A model generated the notes under the pieces. It saw nothing but the letters and a program-made list of their open reading frames with translations. It had not been told where the DNA came from and made no database searches. Position numbers and translations under genes: made by a program. From contig CAXKVR010000060.1 in the NCBI GenBank assembly GCA_964058845.1, forward strand, positions 124,001 through 188,000: a DNA stretch of 64,000 nucleotides, in the 5' to 3' direction. This document shows positions 61,604-64,000 of the stretch, piece by piece (position 1 is the stretch's first letter; each line of letters opens with the position of its first letter). The DNA is from Carex sylvatica (lineage: Eukaryota; Streptophyta; Magnoliopsida; Poales; Cyperaceae).

Positions 61604-62354
61604 TCACTGCTTCTTTTCTCACCCTTGCAAAGGCTTGTTCAATAGTAGGGAATGGTGTGATTTGTAAGATATTCGCCCTCTCATTGTCCAACCGGTCATC
61701 AAGGCCATCTAAAAAGGTATAAACCCTGGTTTCTTGAACAAAATTATTAAACTTCTTAATGTCTTCTGCATGAACCATGGGGTTAGGACGACGAAAATTA
61801 ATTTCTTGTCATAGACTCTGCAAATCATTATAATACTCTTCTACCGACTTACCCGACTGTTTTAGTCGAGTTACCCTCTTATTTAGTTCAAATTCCTGAG
61901 CGGCATCGCTGCCATCATAGAATGTTGTAGCAAGAACATCCCACACTTCTTTTGCCGTAGAGAAACGGATGAACTTGTCCGTTAGATTTGAGCTAAGAGA
62001 GTTGATTAGCCATCCCTTCACCACTGTATCTTCGATATCCCATTTCGAGTACTGTGGGTCTTGGGGCTGCGGAGGTGACGGCTCTCCAGTGATGTGCTGA
62101 AGCTTGTCTCGTCCCTTCACGTACATCATTACTACTTGAGATCACAGAGAGTAGTTTTTACCATCAAGTTTCACTGAGATAGGGTTCGGATGGATGAAGG
62201 GTTCGGATGCAGGTATGGTTATAGGTGGATTCGGGGTTTTTTGAATGGCCATAATTTGGGTTTGTTGTAGTGCAACAAGTTGGGTTAATTTCTCCAACAA
62301 TGCTGCTGTGTTCTCATCTCATGAGGAGTGAGAACTAACTTCAGGTTCACTCAT
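61604..62354 (-). pseudogene. Copia gag, 5' part
   Basis: ATG at 62,354 (MSEPEVSS); the frame continues to the Ty3 insertion and resumes in the same frame at 52,318 once one TSD copy is removed (KEAV then RQEIMLKGG). Typical copia gag: SVKLDGKNYSL, DTVVKGWLINSLSSNL, TAKEVWDVLATTFYDGSD, LDGLDDRLDNERANIL. In-frame TGA stops at 62,321-62,319, 62,144-62,142 (YSL-stop-SQVV, normally Trp) and 61,811-61,809 (QSL-stop-QEINF, normally Trp). Confidence 0.9.
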
Positions 62355-62413
62355 GATAAAAAAATAAATTATTGGTGAGGGCTTGAAATGTTGAGGTTTT
62401 CGGATCGATCAGT

Positions 62414-62425
62414 GCTCTGATACCA
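62414..62425 (-). other. Copia primer-binding site
   Basis: Minus-strand TGGTATCAGAGC directly after the upstream LTR; initiator-Met tRNA. Confidence 0.92.
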
Positions 62426-62776
62426 TGTCAAATTATTAGAAAATATGAACACAGCATTCCCAAGAAGCTCCCTTCCCTCCCATATTTTATTTCACTCAAA
62501 AATATAATTTTCTTACACTCTTTTCTTACTGTTACAGAGGAGGCTTTTTATTACTCACGTAGGGAGCACAGCTCACTTTAATTATTTAAGAAATAAATCA
62601 CACCATAGACTAAACTTAGAAGTCAATATCACACTTTCCAAATATAATAATTATAGCAAATACAAAAGATGCAATCTAGCCGTATATCTGTTGATTTATT
62701 TCTGTTGATTTATTTCTTCATCTTGCTTCGGATTAGATGTGAAATTTGTTGTACGTATCAGCTTGTAACTTCAACA
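62426..62776 (-). repeat. Copia LTR, upstream copy
   Basis: Plus strand TGTCAAATTATTAG ... CTTCAACA, 351 bp, retaining the canonical TG/CA ends. Confidence 0.95.
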
Positions 62777-63969
62777 TTATGCAGAAACGAAAATTTTGGA
62801 TTGTTACATGAGGATAACATGTCAGAAAATATTGATAGTTCAACTCGTCGGCTCTCAATGACCAAACTAAAGGAGAATATCAAGCATGATGGTTATCTAC
62901 CAAAACTCAGAACGTTTCTGTCAGTTGACTATGACGTACTCTCATCTCCTTTGCTATCCATAATTTTTGACAAGTCAAGATATCTTACTGTTTTGGATTT
63001 AGAAGGCTTGCCAATTGAAATGGTTCCAAATGCAATTGGAGATCTGTTCAATCTCCACTACTTGGGATTGAGAAGAACAAAGGTGAAATTTTTACCAAAA
63101 TCTATTAAGAAACTTCAGAACTTGCAAACACTAGATGTCTGGTGTTCCAAAATACAAAAGCTACCAGATGGCATATCAGAGCTAAAAAAGTTACGCCATC
63201 TCTTTGCTGAGGTAGTGGTTGATCCTACATATAGTACATTTCATTCTATTATTGGAATCTCTTTACCTAAGGGCATGCTTTACCTAAAAGAGGTCCAGAC
63301 TATACAAGCATTAGAATCAAATGCCATTGCTGTAAAAGAATTAGGCAAGTTAACTCAACTAAGAAGCTTTTGAATAAGGAATGTGAAAGAAAATCACTCA
63401 GCAGATTTATGCAGATCATTATCAAAGATGAATTTCCTTTCCCACTTATCTATCAATGCAAGTGATGAGAAAGAGATTCTCCAATTGGAAGGCCTGAATG
63501 TCCCACAACTTCAGAAATTAGAGCTCTACGGGAGATTGAAAGAACAGATGGTTGAATCCCCTTTGTTCCAATTTTCAGGAGAAAGCACTCAGAGTCTAAT
63601 TCTTAGTTGGTCTCAACTACAACATGATCCTTTGCCATCTCTTTCCCATTGTAGAAACCTTACTTTCTTGTACCTAAGAAGCGCATATGTAGGACACCAA
63701 CTAACATTTCAGGCAGGGTGGTTCCCTAAATTGAAGTGTTTGATGTTGGGACTAATGCCTAATCTGATTCAAATGGAGATGGAGCAAGGCACCATGGTGA
63801 GCCTTGAAGAGCTTTACCTTTAGGAATTGGAACAACTAGTGGATGTCCCAGTGGGTATGAAGCACCTTGTTTCCCTTAAGATGATGTTCTGCACAGAAAT
63901 GCTCGTTGATTTTGGCGGTTTAGCTAAAGGAAACGACCTACTATTTCATTTTACATGTGTTGTTCGCTA
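62777..63969 (+). pseudogene. NLR-2 pseudogene, 3' part: LRR region
   Basis: Resumes exactly where NLR-1 reads CTTTATGCAAAAGAG and is collinear with it to the stop codon (HFTC then two residues then TAG). LRRs are recognisable: LTVLDLEGLPIEMVP, LHYLGLRRTKVKFLP, LQTLDVWCSKIQKLP. Two nonsense changes: TGA at about 63,371 in place of an Arg codon CGG of NLR-1 (a CpG-type C to T change), and TAG at about 63,821. With the upstream frameshifts and the 14.8-kb insertion the gene cannot give a full-length protein. Confidence 0.93.
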
Positions 63970-64000
63970 GCTCGTAGCCAGTAACACACTCTTCTTAATT
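63970..64000. other. Start of NLR-2 downstream flank
   Basis: Similar to the sequence right after the NLR-1 stop (AGCTGGCAGCCAATATCACA versus AGCTCGTAGCCAGTAACACA). Continues beyond the window. Confidence 0.6.

Larger units (their letters stand above)
47941..62776 (-). mobile_element. Ty1/copia LTR retrotransposon inserted in NLR-2, interrupted by a Ty3 element
   Basis: LTRs at 47,941-48,292 (352 bp, downstream LTR of the minus-strand element) and 62,426-62,776 (351 bp), about 98.6% identical by eye (roughly four substitutions and one 1-bp indel). Ends are TGTTGAAG...TGACA. The primer-binding site TGGTATCAGAGC (initiator-Met tRNA) adjoins the upstream LTR at 62,425-62,414. The polypurine tract GAAGGAGGG adjoins the downstream LTR at 48,301-48,293. 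Removing the nested element leaves about 5.5 kb, a normal copia size. No TSD is visible; the NLR sequence simply resumes. Confidence 0.95.

Overview
The window is AT-rich nuclear DNA from a flowering plant, most likely a eudicot. The evidence is a single-exon CC-NBS-LRR (RPM1-like) resistance gene, LTR retrotransposons primed by the plant initiator-Met tRNA, a MULE with a plant mobile domain gene, hAT/CACTA/MITE debris and a LINE relic. Nothing identifies the species.

Layout. 1-4,781 is a copy of the sequence that follows an NLR gene; it matches 30,290-33,800, so a third NLR probably ends just left of the window. 4,782-11,000 is packed with small non-autonomous DNA elements: three hAT-like elements, one nested in another; fold-back MITEs of one family; and a long-TIR element. 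12,479-20,009 is a complete Mutator-like element with a 10-bp target-site duplication (TSD), about 170-bp TIRs built from palindromic modules, and two convergent genes: a plant mobile domain protein (5 exons) and a MURA-type transposase (2 exons). 20,335-21,383 holds two hAT-like elements inserted back to back in the same 8-bp target. 21,430-25,400 has only exon-like fragments. 27,371-30,106 is the one apparently intact resistance gene. 30,107-34,380 is its duplicated downstream flank, and further flank copies lie at 35,470-35,945 and 37,994-38,190. 35,971-36,783 holds three spliceable exons of a small-RNA-degrading-nuclease (SDN/REX) fragment beside a CACTA terminus. 38,301-39,470 is a 1.2-kb near-palindrome, with a related long-TIR element at 40,146-41,370. 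43,647-44,758 is a 5'-truncated LINE between ~92-bp duplications.

46,401-63,969 is a second NLR, now a pseudogene, split by a Ty1/copia element (47,941-62,776, minus strand). That element is itself split inside gag by a young, coding-complete Ty3 chromovirus (52,324-61,603, plus strand, TSD TCACT). Order of events: NLR duplication; early lesions in NLR-2 (timing relative to copia uncertain); copia insertion; Gypsy insertion into copia.

The cellular theme is innate immunity in a tandem NLR cluster that grows by segmental duplication and is being remodelled by transposons. The transposon genes act for their own elements. The only host-type coding sequences supported are NLR-1, the NLR-2 pseudogene and the SDN fragment. 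Boundaries and identities were read by eye; no alignments or database searches were run.
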